From Paludibacter sp. (GTDB lineage Bacteria; Bacteroidota; Bacteroidia; Bacteroidales; Paludibacteraceae), in the NCBI GenBank assembly GCA_027364655.1, contig DAHXOX010000092.1:40155-104154 (forward strand): 64,000 nucleotides of DNA, read 5' to 3'. Both the position numbers and the translations under genes were made by a program. How positions within the stretch are numbered: position 1 is the stretch's first letter; every line of letters begins with the position of its first letter. Below, in pieces: positions 34,539 to 44,090 of this stretch. Below the pieces are notes generated by a model. That model was not told the origin of the DNA and searched no databases. It worked only from the letters and a program-made list of their open reading frames with translations.

Positions 34539-35321
34539 CTAGCGTTTTGTATTTAGTACCAATAATAAAAAGGATATGGAAGTGGTGATGATACCAATAA
34601 ATGCGCTAAAGGAATCAATTTGAAAAAAGCTGGAAGGTGTTGTGCTGACATAAATAATATCATTTGGATAGACATAATAAAAAGGAGAATCGATAATAGA
34701 GCGAGTTCGAATGTCAAATTCTTTTATAACAACACCTTTTGGCGTTTGTCGAATTATACGGACTTTGCCACGATCGCCATTAGACTGAATATCGCCTGAT
34801 GCAGCTAAAGCCTCAAAAATAGTCAGTTTGTCCTTATAAATTGGAAACTTTCCACGCCCGGCTTCTCCAAGAACATAATAGAAATCGTTGCTTAAAGCAA
34901 GTATTACTTTTGCCTTTGGGTCTAATGTTTTTACTTTATTTTCAACTACTTGTGTGGCAGCAGCTAATGTTAAACCTCCAATTTTCAGATGAGACATGAA
35001 AGGAAGATCAACTGTGCTATCAGGATAAATACGATAACCTGTTGTACCATTTGTTCCAATATTGCTACTTGATCCATTTTCTGCAAAGAGAGCGCTAACA
35101 TCGTCTTTAATGGTCAAAACGCGCAAACTTATTTCATCATTGGGTTGCAACACGTACCATTTATAGGACTCTTTGTGATATTGTGGTAAATTAGTGCGTG
35201 TTTGCAAATAAGCTGTCGTATAATTGTTTACACATGAAGAAAGTAAGAAAGCAACAAAAATTGCCATCACTACCCTACTCAATTTATGTACAATTGTCGA
35301 ACCCAAACTTTTATTTAACAT
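34539..35321 (-). CDS. polysaccharide export lipoprotein, Wza/SLBB type (second copy)
   Basis: 260 aa from ATG 35321, which overlaps the upstream gene by 11 nt. Lipoprotein signal: hydrophobic VVMAIFVAFLLSSC with the lipobox Cys, so it would be lipid-anchored in the outer membrane. A poly_export domain (YVLQPNDEISLRVLTI) is followed by one SLBB-like domain (KDKLTIFEALAASGDIQSN) and a conserved YYVYPNDIIYV. A C-terminal hydrophobic helix (about residues 235-256) ends the chain. Clearly paralogous to its upstream neighbour. Expected to form the export channel working with the Wzc-like kinase. Confidence 0.9.
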   Translation of the reverse strand: MLNKSLGSTIVHKLSRVVMAIFVAFLLSSCVNNYTTAYLQTRTNLPQYHKESYKWYVLQPNDEISLRVLTIKDDVSALFAENGSSSNIGTNGTTGYRIYPDSTVDLPFMSHLKIGGLTLAAATQVVENKVKTLDPKAKVILALSNDFYYVLGEAGRGKFPIYKDKLTIFEALAASGDIQSNGDRGKVRIIRQTPKGVVIKEFDIRTRSIIDSPFYYVYPNDIIYVSTTPSSFFQIDSFSAFIGIITTSISFLLLVLNTKR

Positions 35322-36120
35322 AATGGGAAATACTAAAAAACAGTAATACAAACGACAACGACATTGTCACAGAACTCAATAATCCTGACCACGATGTGAT
35401 TCCAAAGAATTGAGCTGAAATAGGTTGAACATACATTATATCATTAGGTTGTACGTAATAAAACTCTGAGCCAATGATTGATTTACTCCGCACATCAAAA
35501 GTTTTCACTATTGTGCCAGTTGGAGTTTGTCGTAAAATACGGATTTTAGCCCGATCAGCCATTGATTTCAAATCACCGGATATTGCCAATGCCTCAAAAA
35601 TAGTCAGCTTATTCTTCATTAGGTTGTAACGTCCTGTTCCTGCTGCTCCAATTACGGTAAAATAATTATTTGCCAATTCTACTCTAAAATAGCATTTTCC
35701 AAACTCGGCATTTGCTTTTTCTTCTAATAACATCTTCGTTTCTCGCAATGTTTTTCCTCCGGCTTCAATTTTTCCTATATACGGAAAATCAACATTGCCT
35801 AAGCTATCGATTCGATAAGTGAATAAATCAGAATTTGAACCGCCGTTTCCTTGCGTTTGTTCTTGTTGAAACAACTTGCTTACATCTGGATTCAATGAAC
35901 GGATTTGAATGCTTAGGCGATCTCCGGGTTGTAACTTATAATCGTGATATTTTACGGTGTCTTTATAGGCAGGAATACCCATCCCAGGATTTTGCAAATA
36001 ATTGATTTCCTTATAGGTAATGCAAGATGAGAAAGAAATAACTCCCAGAAAAGTTACCATCAAAAAAGCAACATATTGTTGTGTTTTTTTTATCATCAAT
36101 TTATTAGCACAAGAATCCAT
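35311..36120 (-). CDS. polysaccharide export lipoprotein, Wza/SLBB type (first copy)
   Basis: 269 aa; the start may be 36120 or the in-frame ATG at 36096. Signal peptide with lipobox (LGVISFSSC). The poly_export motif is YKLQPGDRLSIQIRSLNPDV, the SLBB region has KNKLTIFEALAISGDLKS and RILRQTPTGTIVKTFDVRSK, then YYVQPNDIMYVQP and a C-terminal hydrophobic helix. First gene of a wza-wza-wzc unit; a promoter-like element lies upstream (36185-36212). Similarity to the next gene runs over nearly the full length, so the pair arose by tandem duplication (inference). Confidence 0.9.
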   Translation of the reverse strand: MDSCANKLMIKKTQQYVAFLMVTFLGVISFSSCITYKEINYLQNPGMGIPAYKDTVKYHDYKLQPGDRLSIQIRSLNPDVSKLFQQEQTQGNGGSNSDLFTYRIDSLGNVDFPYIGKIEAGGKTLRETKMLLEEKANAEFGKCYFRVELANNYFTVIGAAGTGRYNLMKNKLTIFEALAISGDLKSMADRAKIRILRQTPTGTIVKTFDVRSKSIIGSEFYYVQPNDIMYVQPISAQFFGITSWSGLLSSVTMSLSFVLLFFSISHYVK

Positions 36121-36184
36121 ATTGGATAAGTTATAGTTGCTTAAACATCTTACAAGACAGAGAATGAGAGATCATTTCTTTTGA

Positions 36185-36212
36185 CAAAAATAGCAAATTA
36201 AATTTACATCAA
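36185..36212 (-). promoter_or_regulatory. probable promoter of the polysaccharide export operon
   Basis: On the minus strand TTG (36212-36210), 17-bp spacer, TATTTTTG (36192-36185), a perfect TAnnTTTG. The leader to the first lipoprotein ATG would be about 58 nt. Confidence 0.45.
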
Positions 36213-36244
36213 CACGATAATTCGCATTTCATTTTTTGAAAGAA

Positions 36245-36907
36245 TCACCATGTAATTGGCATTTCATTATTCTCAACCAAATAAGCATTAGCAAGGCTAA
36301 AATGATGATTTCCAAAGAATCCACGATGAGCAGACAACGGGGATGGATGAGGCGACTGTAAAATCAAATGATTGGCTGGTGAAATCATGGCTCCTTTTTT
36401 TTGTGCATAAGCGCCCCATAACATAAAAACAAGATGCTTTTTCTCATTAGCTAATAATTCAATCACTTTATCGGTGAATTGTTCCCATCCCTTTTGTTGA
36501 TGAGAGCCGGCTTGATGAGCACCCACTGTTAATGTGGCATTTAATAACAAAACGCCTTGCACAGCCCACCTTTCTAAATTACCCGAAGTTGGCATAGAGA
36601 TGTGTAAATCATCATGTATTTCTTTGAAAATATTGATAAGCGAAGGAGGAAATGGTACATTATCCATGACTGAAAAGCAAAGTCCATGTGCCTGATTAGG
36701 TTCATGATATGGGTCTTGACCAATAATTACCACTTTTGTTTGATCAAAAGGGCACAAATCAAAAGCATTAAAAATTTTACTTGCAGGAGGATAAACAGTT
36801 CCCTGTGAATAAGCAGTTTTGACGAACTGAACTAAGTGTTGAAAATAATCTTTCTCAAACTCTTGTTCCAAACGCAACTTCCAGCTATTTTCAATTCGAA
36901 CATCCAT
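36245..36907 (-). CDS. ung: uracil-DNA glycosylase
   Basis: Removes uracil from DNA; 220 aa, family length. The catalytic water-activating loop is VVIIGQDPYHEPNQAHGLCF with Asp65; the uracil pocket Asn is in LLLNATLTVGAHQAGSH; the minor-groove loop is LQSPHPSPLSAHRGFFG with the catalytic His. It stands alone between the polysaccharide operon and the TPR protein, beyond a terminator. Confidence 0.97.
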   Translation of the reverse strand: MDVRIENSWKLRLEQEFEKDYFQHLVQFVKTAYSQGTVYPPASKIFNAFDLCPFDQTKVVIIGQDPYHEPNQAHGLCFSVMDNVPFPPSLINIFKEIHDDLHISMPTSGNLERWAVQGVLLLNATLTVGAHQAGSHQQKGWEQFTDKVIELLANEKKHLVFMLWGAYAQKKGAMISPANHLILQSPHPSPLSAHRGFFGNHHFSLANAYLVENNEMPITW

Positions 36908-36963
36908 GTTAGCGGTGACTAAAATTTAATGGAACGAAGATACGTGAATTGTAGATAGAAAAC

Positions 36964-36993
36964 AAAAAAACCGACAGTTTTGCCGGTTTTTTT
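36964..36993 (-). terminator. intrinsic terminator after the TPR-protein gene
   Basis: AAAAAAACCG and CGGTTTTTTT form a 10-bp stem around a 10-nt loop, with A and T runs on both sides, so it could work in both directions. It lies 20 bp past the TPR-gene stop and before ung. Confidence 0.75.
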
Positions 36994-37013
36994 GAATATA
37001 AAATGAGATTCAA

Positions 37014-38228
37014 TTAATTTGTTTCCTTATCCAATGCTTGATACTCAGTGTTCATTTGCAAACGATAATAGAGTTTCTTTAAGGTGCTTGTAATATCTGC
37101 ATCTTTGGGATTCATTTTATGTGCTTTTTCAAAATAGGGTAAAGCCTGTTTGAAAACGGTAGTTGCATCAGCCACTTTTTGATTGTAAATTGTTACGTCT
37201 TTAATATCATTTGCAGCTAACAACATATTTACAGCCTGATTATAATATAATCGTCCAATAGAAGCTTCTGCTTCTGCATAATCAGGTTTCAACTCTAATG
37301 CTTTTTCAAATGCAGCACGAGCGCTATCAATATCTTTATTCATTTCCAACAAATTTCCTTTTACATACTGATATTGAGCAACTGTAGGTTCTTCTTCGAT
37401 AGCTTTATTCAAATAATCCAATGCTTCAGCATTTTTGCCTGAGTAAATAAAATAATTAATCAGATTTTGCATGAAGAATGGTTCAGCAGGAAATTTGGAT
37501 GCTCCTTCTTTTAAAGTAGCTACAAATTTTGCTGTGTCTTTTTGTGCTGCATATTGTTGATAAAGAAGTTCATATACGTTTTTCAGTTCGTAATTGTCAT
37601 TCTTCAATTGTAGCAATAAATCAATAGATTTTGTAGTATCATTGGCATTTATAGCAGCAATAGCTGTATAATATTTTACCATTTTATACGTGCTGTCTTT
37701 TTTCAACTCGTTGGGTTCAAACATTTTCAAATCAGGGATTGACAAATAAACTTCAAATGCTTTAACAACATCAGCGTAACGCTTTTGATCGAAAAGATAA
37801 CTTCCATACCGAATTAATTGACCATCGGTGAAATATGTCCGAATGGTATTCTTAATATCTTTCGTGTAACGCGGTTTGATCTTTCCTTTTGCATTAGGTT
37901 GCTGATCTAAATCATAGCTTTTCAAATAGTAACCAAACGCTTTAATCATATTAATACCCAAAGTGTCTTGGTCAAATTTTTGCTTTAATAGTTCTTTGGC
38001 ATACTCTTTTTCACTAATAGCATTGTACACTTCACCGGCTGTGTACCAAGTTTCAGCTTCATCTTTCGTTGTCGGATTTACCAATGCAGCCTGAATGGCA
38101 GCTTCTGCAGCCGGAAAATCAGGTGTGCCGGCTAAAGCTTTATCTTTAGCCAGAGAAACATTTGATTTCTGGCCAAACATGGTTGCCGTTGAAGCAACCA
38201 ACATGAGGGAAAACAAGATTTTTTTCAT
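37014..38228 (-). CDS. exported tetratricopeptide-repeat protein
   Basis: 404 aa with a signal peptide (MKKILFSLMLVASTATMFGQ), so periplasmic or outer-membrane associated. Several TPR units are visible: around residues 30-75 (AAEAAIQAALVNPTTKDEAE), 215-245, and most clearly 245-310 (GKNAEALDYLNKAIEEEPTV, DIDSARAAFEKALELKPDYA), with another near 360-390. It has no enzymatic domain, and binding partners are unknown. It follows gyrA by 43 bp on the same strand and ends at a strong terminator. Confidence 0.82.
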   Translation of the reverse strand: MKKILFSLMLVASTATMFGQKSNVSLAKDKALAGTPDFPAAEAAIQAALVNPTTKDEAETWYTAGEVYNAISEKEYAKELLKQKFDQDTLGINMIKAFGYYLKSYDLDQQPNAKGKIKPRYTKDIKNTIRTYFTDGQLIRYGSYLFDQKRYADVVKAFEVYLSIPDLKMFEPNELKKDSTYKMVKYYTAIAAINANDTTKSIDLLLQLKNDNYELKNVYELLYQQYAAQKDTAKFVATLKEGASKFPAEPFFMQNLINYFIYSGKNAEALDYLNKAIEEEPTVAQYQYVKGNLLEMNKDIDSARAAFEKALELKPDYAEAEASIGRLYYNQAVNMLLAANDIKDVTIYNQKVADATTVFKQALPYFEKAHKMNPKDADITSTLKKLYYRLQMNTEYQALDKETN

Positions 38229-38271
38229 AACGATGTTTTTAGGGTGACTTTTAATACAGTTAGTTTTCTAT

Positions 38272-40782
38272 TTATTCTTCAATCATGGAAGCACTTTCAT
38301 CTAATTGCGCAATTTGAGAAGTAATTTCTTCATTTGCCTCTGACTGAACTTTGCAGACAGAAGCTATCTCATCATTTCGTTTTTCTAAATTAATCAAACG
38401 AACGCCTTGAGTAGCTCTTCCCATCACGCGCATATTTGCCACTTGCATTCGAATCGCGATGCCCGATTTATTGATAATCATTAAATCATTGTCATCCGTC
38501 ACATTCTTGATACTTACCAATTTGCCCGTTTTATCAGTAATATTAAGTGTGCGAACTCCTTTACCACCGCGATTGGTAATTCGATAATCATCAATCAAAG
38601 AACGTTTTCCATATCCTTTTTCTGAAACAACCAGTATCGTTTCGTGCTCTTTGTCCGAAATGCAAATCATACCAACTACTTCATCATTCTCATCATCAAG
38701 CATCATGCCACGAACTCCCGTTGCTGTTCTACCCATGTCGCGGACTTTTTCTTCATTAAAACGAATGGCTCTTCCATTCCGATTGGCGATCAGCACCTCT
38801 GAATTACCGTCAGTCAAACGCACTTGAATTACTTGATCGTCCTCTCTGATTAAAATAGCATTTACTCCATTTACACGAGGTCGGGAATAGGCTTCTAATG
38901 AGGTTTTCTTAATAATACCCTTTTTAGTACAGAACACCAAATAGTGAGATTGATTGTATTCAGCATCATCTAACTGTTTGACGCGAACAAAAGCATTTAC
39001 TTTATCTTCCGAGTCAATATTGAGCAAATTCTGAATAGCTCTTCCTTTGCTGTTTTTTGTTCCTTCCGGAATTTCATATACTTTCAACCAATAGCAACGC
39101 CCTTTTTGTGTGAAAAAAAGCATATAGCTATGCATAGATGCAGGATAGATGTATTCAATAAAATCCTCATCGCGGGAATTGCTGCCCTTTGAACCTACTC
39201 CACCGCGATTTTGTGATTTAAATTCACTCAATGGTGTACGTTTTATGTATCCTAAATAAGAAATGGTGATAATCATCTCTTCGTCTGCATAAAAATCTTC
39301 AGGATTAAATTCTTCAGAAGCATAAACAATCTCTGTTCGACGTGCATCGCCATATTTATTCTTAATTTCAAGTAATTCATCGCAAATAATTTTCATACGA
39401 TGCTCTTTGTTTTCAAGAATATCTTTCAAATTGGCTATCAATAACTTGATTTCCTCATACTCTGCATGCAGCTTATCTTGCTCCAAACCTGTCAGTTGAC
39501 GAAGACGCATTTCAACAATTGCTCTTGCTTGAATGTCTGAAAGTTGAAAACGCTCTATTAATCCAGCCCGTGCTTCATCCGGCGTTTTTGATCCTCTTAT
39601 TATGGCAATCACTTCATCAATATGATCACTGGCAATAATAAGTCCTTCAAGAATATGTGCTCTTTTTTCAGCTTCAGCTAATTCGAATTGCGTACGTCTC
39701 ACCACCACTTCATGTCGGTGATCAACAAAATGGCCGATAAGACTTCTCAAGGTAAGCATTTGAGGACGACCATGAACCAATGCAATGTTATTTACATTGA
39801 AAGAAGATTGTAAGGCTGAATACTTAAATAACTTATTTAATACGACTTGCGAATTTGCATCCCGTTTAATATCAATCACGATGCGCATGCCTTGTCGATC
39901 ACTTTCATCGTTGATATTCGAAATTCCTTCCAATTTTTTATCTTCCACCATGTCAGCAATCGCTTTTATTAACTCAGCTTTGTTGACCATGTAAGGAATT
40001 TCGGTTACTATAATCTTTTCCCGACCATTCGATTCAATTTCAATCTCTACCTTGGAGCGAATGACAATGCGCCCTCGACCTGTTTCAAAGGCTTCGCGAA
40101 CACCGGCATATCCATAAATGATTCCCCCTGTCGGAAAATCAGGTGCTTTGACGTACTTAATTAACTCATCAACTGTAATCTCACTATTATTAATATAAGC
40201 AATCGTAGCATCAATAATATCGGATAAGTTATGCGGTGGCATATTAGTTGCCATACCAACTGCGATGCCGGAAGCTCCATTTACCAATAGATTCGGGATA
40301 CGTGTGGGTAATACGGTAGGTTCTTGCAAAGAATCATCAAAATTGGGTTGAAAATCGACAGTGTTTTTGTCAATATCCAACAACATTTCTTGGGCAATCT
40401 TTTGCAATCGTGCTTCAGTATAACGTTGAGCAGCTGGATTGTCTCCATCTACAGAACCAAAATTTCCTTGTCCATCCACTAAAGGATAACGCAACGACCA
40501 AGGCTGAGCCAAACGAACCATAGCCAAATAAACGGCAGAATCGCCATGCGGGTGATACTTACCTAATACTTCCCCCACAATTCTCGCCGACTTCTTATAA
40601 GGTTTATTCGCATCTAAGCCCAATTCATTCATCGCGTACAAAATTCTACGATGTACAGGCTTAAAACCATCCCGCACATCTGGTAAAGCACGCGAAACAA
40701 TCACTGACATAGAATAATCTATGTAAGATGATTTCATCTCCTCCTCAATGTTGATCTTTATAATCCTATCGTTATCAATCAT
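38272..40782 (-). CDS. gyrA: DNA gyrase subunit A
   Basis: DNA-cleaving subunit of gyrase, introducing negative supercoils with GyrB; 836 aa. The catalytic Tyr is Tyr121 in [11 protein letters not shown]. The quinolone region reads [19 protein letters not shown]: Ser82 is present but Leu86 stands where E. coli has Asp87. The C-terminal beta-pinwheel includes the GyrA box [10 protein letters not shown] near residue 525 and ends in an acidic tail. No intein or insertion. Upstream is ispE (128 bp), and the TPR gene follows. Confidence 0.97.
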   Translation of the reverse strand: MIDNDRIIKINIEEEMKSSYIDYSMSVIVSRALPDVRDGFKPVHRRILYAMNELGLDANKPYKKSARIVGEVLGKYHPHGDSAVYLAMVRLAQPWSLRYPLVDGQGNFGSVDGDNPAAQRYTEARLQKIAQEMLLDIDKNTVDFQPNFDDSLQEPTVLPTRIPNLLVNGASGIAVGMATNMPPHNLSDIIDATIAYINNSEITVDELIKYVKAPDFPTGGIIYGYAGVREAFETGRGRIVIRSKVEIEIESNGREKIIVTEIPYMVNKAELIKAIADMVEDKKLEGISNINDESDRQGMRIVIDIKRDANSQVVLNKLFKYSALQSSFNVNNIALVHGRPQMLTLRSLIGHFVDHRHEVVVRRTQFELAEAEKRAHILEGLIIASDHIDEVIAIIRGSKTPDEARAGLIERFQLSDIQARAIVEMRLRQLTGLEQDKLHAEYEEIKLLIANLKDILENKEHRMKIICDELLEIKNKYGDARRTEIVYASEEFNPEDFYADEEMIITISYLGYIKRTPLSEFKSQNRGGVGSKGSNSRDEDFIEYIYPASMHSYMLFFTQKGRCYWLKVYEIPEGTKNSKGRAIQNLLNIDSEDKVNAFVRVKQLDDAEYNQSHYLVFCTKKGIIKKTSLEAYSRPRVNGVNAILIREDDQVIQVRLTDGNSEVLIANRNGRAIRFNEEKVRDMGRTATGVRGMMLDDENDEVVGMICISDKEHETILVVSEKGYGKRSLIDDYRITNRGGKGVRTLNITDKTGKLVSIKNVTDDNDLMIINKSGIAIRMQVANMRVMGRATQGVRLINLEKRNDEIASVCKVQSEANEEITSQIAQLDESASMIEE

Positions 40783-40910
40783 CTATTCTAATTAATTGAA
40801 TTCTGTAACTCTGCTTTAAACAGCGCACTAAGTTATCTATTTTCACAGATATTGCCAAGCAATTTGGTGAATTTTGTGAACAAAAAAGGTTAATCAATGA
40901 ATGAGAATCC

Positions 40911-41726
40911 TTATTTGTGGTTGATTGTATGGCTCCAAACATAGCATCCATCTATATTAATTTCCGGTTTAGCATCTTGTGGGAAGAAGCCATACAACGC
41001 CGACCCTGATCCCGACATAGAAGCATAGGTGGCTCCTTGACGATATAAACTTGTTTTTAGATCATGGAGTAATGGAAACTTTGAAAACATAACCGTTTCA
41101 AAATCATTATGGATGGTTTTCTCCCAAGTGTCTATAGGATACTTAACAAGTTCATTGACTGATACGTCAACTTTTCTTGGTGTAATAGCATGATAAGCCT
41201 CTCGTGTAGAAATATGAACCGAAGGCTTTACAATAACCAATAAATAGGAATCTAAACATAACTCAACTGGCTGTAAGATTTCCCCTCTTTGAGTTGCAAA
41301 GGCAGGTTGATTACGAATAAAAAACGAGCAATCAGAACCCAATCCGGAAGCATAATTTTCCATTTGTTCGTTAGTCAAATGCAATGAAAAGGAGTCATTC
41401 AATAACTTAATCATCCACGCGGCATCCGATGACCCACCACCAAGCCCTGCACCTAATGGAATGTTTTTATGTAAATAAATAGACAACTCGGGCAAAGCAA
41501 AATCGGCTTTGATCATTTGATAAGCCCTCATTACCAAATTATTTTCAATAGCATCCGGAATAGCAATTCCTGAAATAGTAAACGTTGTTTTGTCAGCCGG
41601 TATGACCTCTAAAGCATCACAAAGAGGGATCGGATAAAAAATGGTTTCAATGTTATGAAATCCATCATTTCTTCTCTCAACAATATTTAATCCAATATTA
41701 ATTTTCGCGTTCGGGAAACACAGCAT
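40911..41726 (-). CDS. ispE: 4-diphosphocytidyl-2-C-methyl-D-erythritol kinase
   Basis: Fourth step of the MEP isoprenoid pathway. GHMP kinase of 271 aa: N-terminal FPNAKINIGLNIVERRNDGFH, ATP-binding PLGAGLGGGSSDAAWMIKLL (residues about 90-110), and the C-terminal ASMSGSGSALYGFF. Family length. Upstream DNA (41727-42092) is shared with the divergent dnaB gene. Confidence 0.95.
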   Translation of the reverse strand: MLCFPNAKINIGLNIVERRNDGFHNIETIFYPIPLCDALEVIPADKTTFTISGIAIPDAIENNLVMRAYQMIKADFALPELSIYLHKNIPLGAGLGGGSSDAAWMIKLLNDSFSLHLTNEQMENYASGLGSDCSFFIRNQPAFATQRGEILQPVELCLDSYLLVIVKPSVHISTREAYHAITPRKVDVSVNELVKYPIDTWEKTIHNDFETVMFSKFPLLHDLKTSLYRQGATYASMSGSGSALYGFFPQDAKPEINIDGCYVWSHTINHK

Positions 41727-42060
41727 GATATTAGTATGTAAATAAATAGCTGCTAAAATTATTTAAGCCATTTATGATGAAGCGATTTATATCACGTACA
41801 ATTTTCTATGCAAAGGTAAAAAAACTTTTCTGACAACCATTTCTCGAAATCATCTTTCTTGTATGAACAAATAAAGAAATAATGCCAAAGGAAAACAGAT
41901 CAATCACTTTCTTTTCTCAAGAATCAAAGTAAGCCACACTTGTTTTAATGAATTGCTAATCATCTAAAAAAGAAAATAGACTGGCATTTTCATCTTCAAA
42001 TAAATGGATATTGTTAACAACTTGTTAATATGTTTTTAAGTAGTAAAGGAGAAAAATGAG
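41727..42060. other. divergent intergenic region ispE / dnaB
   Basis: No gene of normal size. It holds two TTGTTAA copies spaced 11 bp apart (42011-42017 and 42022-42028), the first inside the perfect palindrome TTGTTAACAA. A good ribosome-binding site AAAGGAG (42045-42051) precedes a 15-codon open frame from ATG 42056 that overlaps the dnaB start. The function of either is unknown. Confidence 0.35.
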
Positions 42061-42068
42061 TAGATTTG
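42061..42068 (+). promoter_or_regulatory. -7 element TAGATTTG upstream of dnaB
   Basis: Perfect TAnnTTTG, 25 bp before the dnaB ATG at 42093. No TTG lies 19-20 bp upstream, so this is weaker than the other promoter calls, and it competes with the idea that the overlapping 15-codon frame is transcribed. Confidence 0.35.
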
Positions 42069-42092
42069 AACTTGAAAAAACACTTATATCAG

Positions 42093-43634
42093 ATGGACAA
42101 TAATCAAAAGAATACAAGACGAAAAGCGACACCACCAGTAACCATTTCCTCGAATGATTTTGGAAAACTTCCACCGCAGGCATTAGAATTGGAAGAAGAT
42201 GTTTTAGGTGCTATGATGCTTGAAAAAGATGCTTACTTCTTAGTTAGCGAAATCCTTTCGCCTGATTCTTTCTACAAAGAAGCAAATAATAAGATATATA
42301 AAGCCATTGTTGATTTGGCACTTAAGCAAGAACCAATTGACATGCATACCGTTACAGAACAACTTCGCAAAAATGGTGTGTTGGACGAAATTGGAGGAGC
42401 ATATTACATTACACTTCTTACTGCCAAAATAGCTTCAGCCGCGCACATAGAATTTCATGCTCGCATCATCGCCCAGAAATATTTAGCGCGTGAATTGATT
42501 CGGGTTTCAAGCGAGATTCTCTCCAAAGCATTTGATGATCGTACCGATGTGGTTGATTTAATGCAAGAAGCTGAAGGCATGCTTTTTGAAGTGTCCCAAC
42601 GAAATGTAAAAAAAGACGTACAACAAATAAATCCTATTATTGAAGAAGCAGTTAAACGAATTCAGGAAGCTTCAAAACGACCGGAAGGACTAAGTGGCAT
42701 TCCTTCCGGATTTCATAGCTTAGATAAAATTACTTCAGGATGGCAACGTTCTGATTTAATTATTATTGCAGCTCGTCCGGCAATGGGAAAAACAGCATTT
42801 GTCATTTCAATGGCTCGCAATATGGCTGTAGATTACAATATGCCGGTAGCGCTTTTTTCCCTTGAAATGTCAAATGTCCAATTAGTAAATCGTTTGTTGA
42901 TGAACGTATGCGAAATAGAAGGTGACAAAATTAAAAACGGGCAATTAGCACCATTTGAATGGCTTCAATTAGACTATAAACTCAAAAAACTTTATGATGC
43001 CCCTATCTATTTAGACGACACTCCCAGTCTTTCAGTGTTTGAGTTACGAACCAAAGCTCGTCGATTAGTGAAAGAGCATCATATTAAAATTTTGATTATT
43101 GACTACTTACAATTAATGAATGCTAGTGGGATGACCTTTGGCAGCCGTGAGCAAGAAGTTAGTACCATTTCACGCTCATTAAAAGGACTTTCCAAAGAAT
43201 TAGACATTCCCATTATTGCTTTATCTCAATTAAATCGAAGTTTGGAAGGACGAATTGGACATGACGGGAAGCGTCCTCAATTATCAGATTTGCGCGAATC
43301 GGGAGCAATTGAGCAAGATGCTGACATGGTTTGCTTTATACACCGCCCTGAATATTACAAAATAACGGAAGATTTACAAGGAAATTCATTAATAGGAATG
43401 GCGGAAATTATTATTGCAAAGCATCGAAATGGGGCAACCGGTGACGTTATGTTACGCTTCAAAGGACAATTTGCCAAATTTACGAACAAAGACGATGAAG
43501 ATGAAAGCTCTTATCAAGGATATATTTCAAAAATAAATGAGAATAACTCCTTCACCTCTCCAAACAATGGAACCTCAAGCCCGGAAGCATATCCACCACC
43601 TCCTTTACCAAACGAGTATGATGTTCCATTTTAA
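42093..43634 (+). CDS. dnaB: replicative DNA helicase DnaB
   Basis: Hexameric 5'-3' helicase of the replication fork. I start it at ATG 42093 (513 aa); a TTG at 42066 is in frame but less likely. The N-terminal primase-interacting domain begins PPQALELEEDVLGAMMLEKD; the RecA-like domain has Walker A AARPAMGKTAFVISMA, Walker B ILIIDYLQLM, and the arginine-finger region REQEVSTISRSLKGLSKELD. The C-terminal tail is Ser/Asn/Pro-rich and disordered. No intein is present. Confidence 0.96.
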   Translation: MDNNQKNTRRKATPPVTISSNDFGKLPPQALELEEDVLGAMMLEKDAYFLVSEILSPDSFYKEANNKIYKAIVDLALKQEPIDMHTVTEQLRKNGVLDEIGGAYYITLLTAKIASAAHIEFHARIIAQKYLARELIRVSSEILSKAFDDRTDVVDLMQEAEGMLFEVSQRNVKKDVQQINPIIEEAVKRIQEASKRPEGLSGIPSGFHSLDKITSGWQRSDLIIIAARPAMGKTAFVISMARNMAVDYNMPVALFSLEMSNVQLVNRLLMNVCEIEGDKIKNGQLAPFEWLQLDYKLKKLYDAPIYLDDTPSLSVFELRTKARRLVKEHHIKILIIDYLQLMNASGMTFGSREQEVSTISRSLKGLSKELDIPIIALSQLNRSLEGRIGHDGKRPQLSDLRESGAIEQDADMVCFIHRPEYYKITEDLQGNSLIGMAEIIIAKHRNGATGDVMLRFKGQFAKFTNKDDEDESSYQGYISKINENNSFTSPNNGTSSPEAYPPPPLPNEYDVPF

Positions 43635-44090
43635 TGGAGCTTTAGAATGATGAACCTAAGTGGTTTACCTGCCATTTACTAATAAAGATACCTCTTCGTT
43701 CATTATATTCTTTTCTTTACTCATTTTTTTATTCAAAAAATGCCATAGCATAAACGTAAATATAGAAAAACAAAATATGAGATAACAGAAATAAAAAGAT
43801 GCCGGCTAATAATTGACCTATCATTTTTTCTTTGGTGAAATAATAATCAAGTCATCAATTAATCCTACCATCATAATGATGTTGCGCTCGCAAAAAAATA
43901 CAACATGGCTATCTGAAGGCGAAAGAAAAAAATGATGGTGATAACCCGCGATGAAAAAATAATAACTCCATTTAATATTAGCCACTTTCAACAAAAGTGG
44001 AAATTAAATTACCCCGAAGATAAATGCCATTACAAGCACTAAGAAAGAATGTATTTGCAGATACTTTGAAATTCTATGCCAAGTAGTTGA
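43635..44090. other. gene-free region between dnaB and aspS
   Basis: 456 bp downstream of two converging genes. I see no coding frame, RNA gene or mobile element. The only structure noted is a small hairpin, CCACTTT and AAAGTGG (about 43982-44000), without a T run. Very AT-rich. Confidence 0.5.

Noticed and set aside
38272-43634. Inteins in gyrA or dnaB
   Set aside because: Both proteins have normal length and unbroken active-site motifs.
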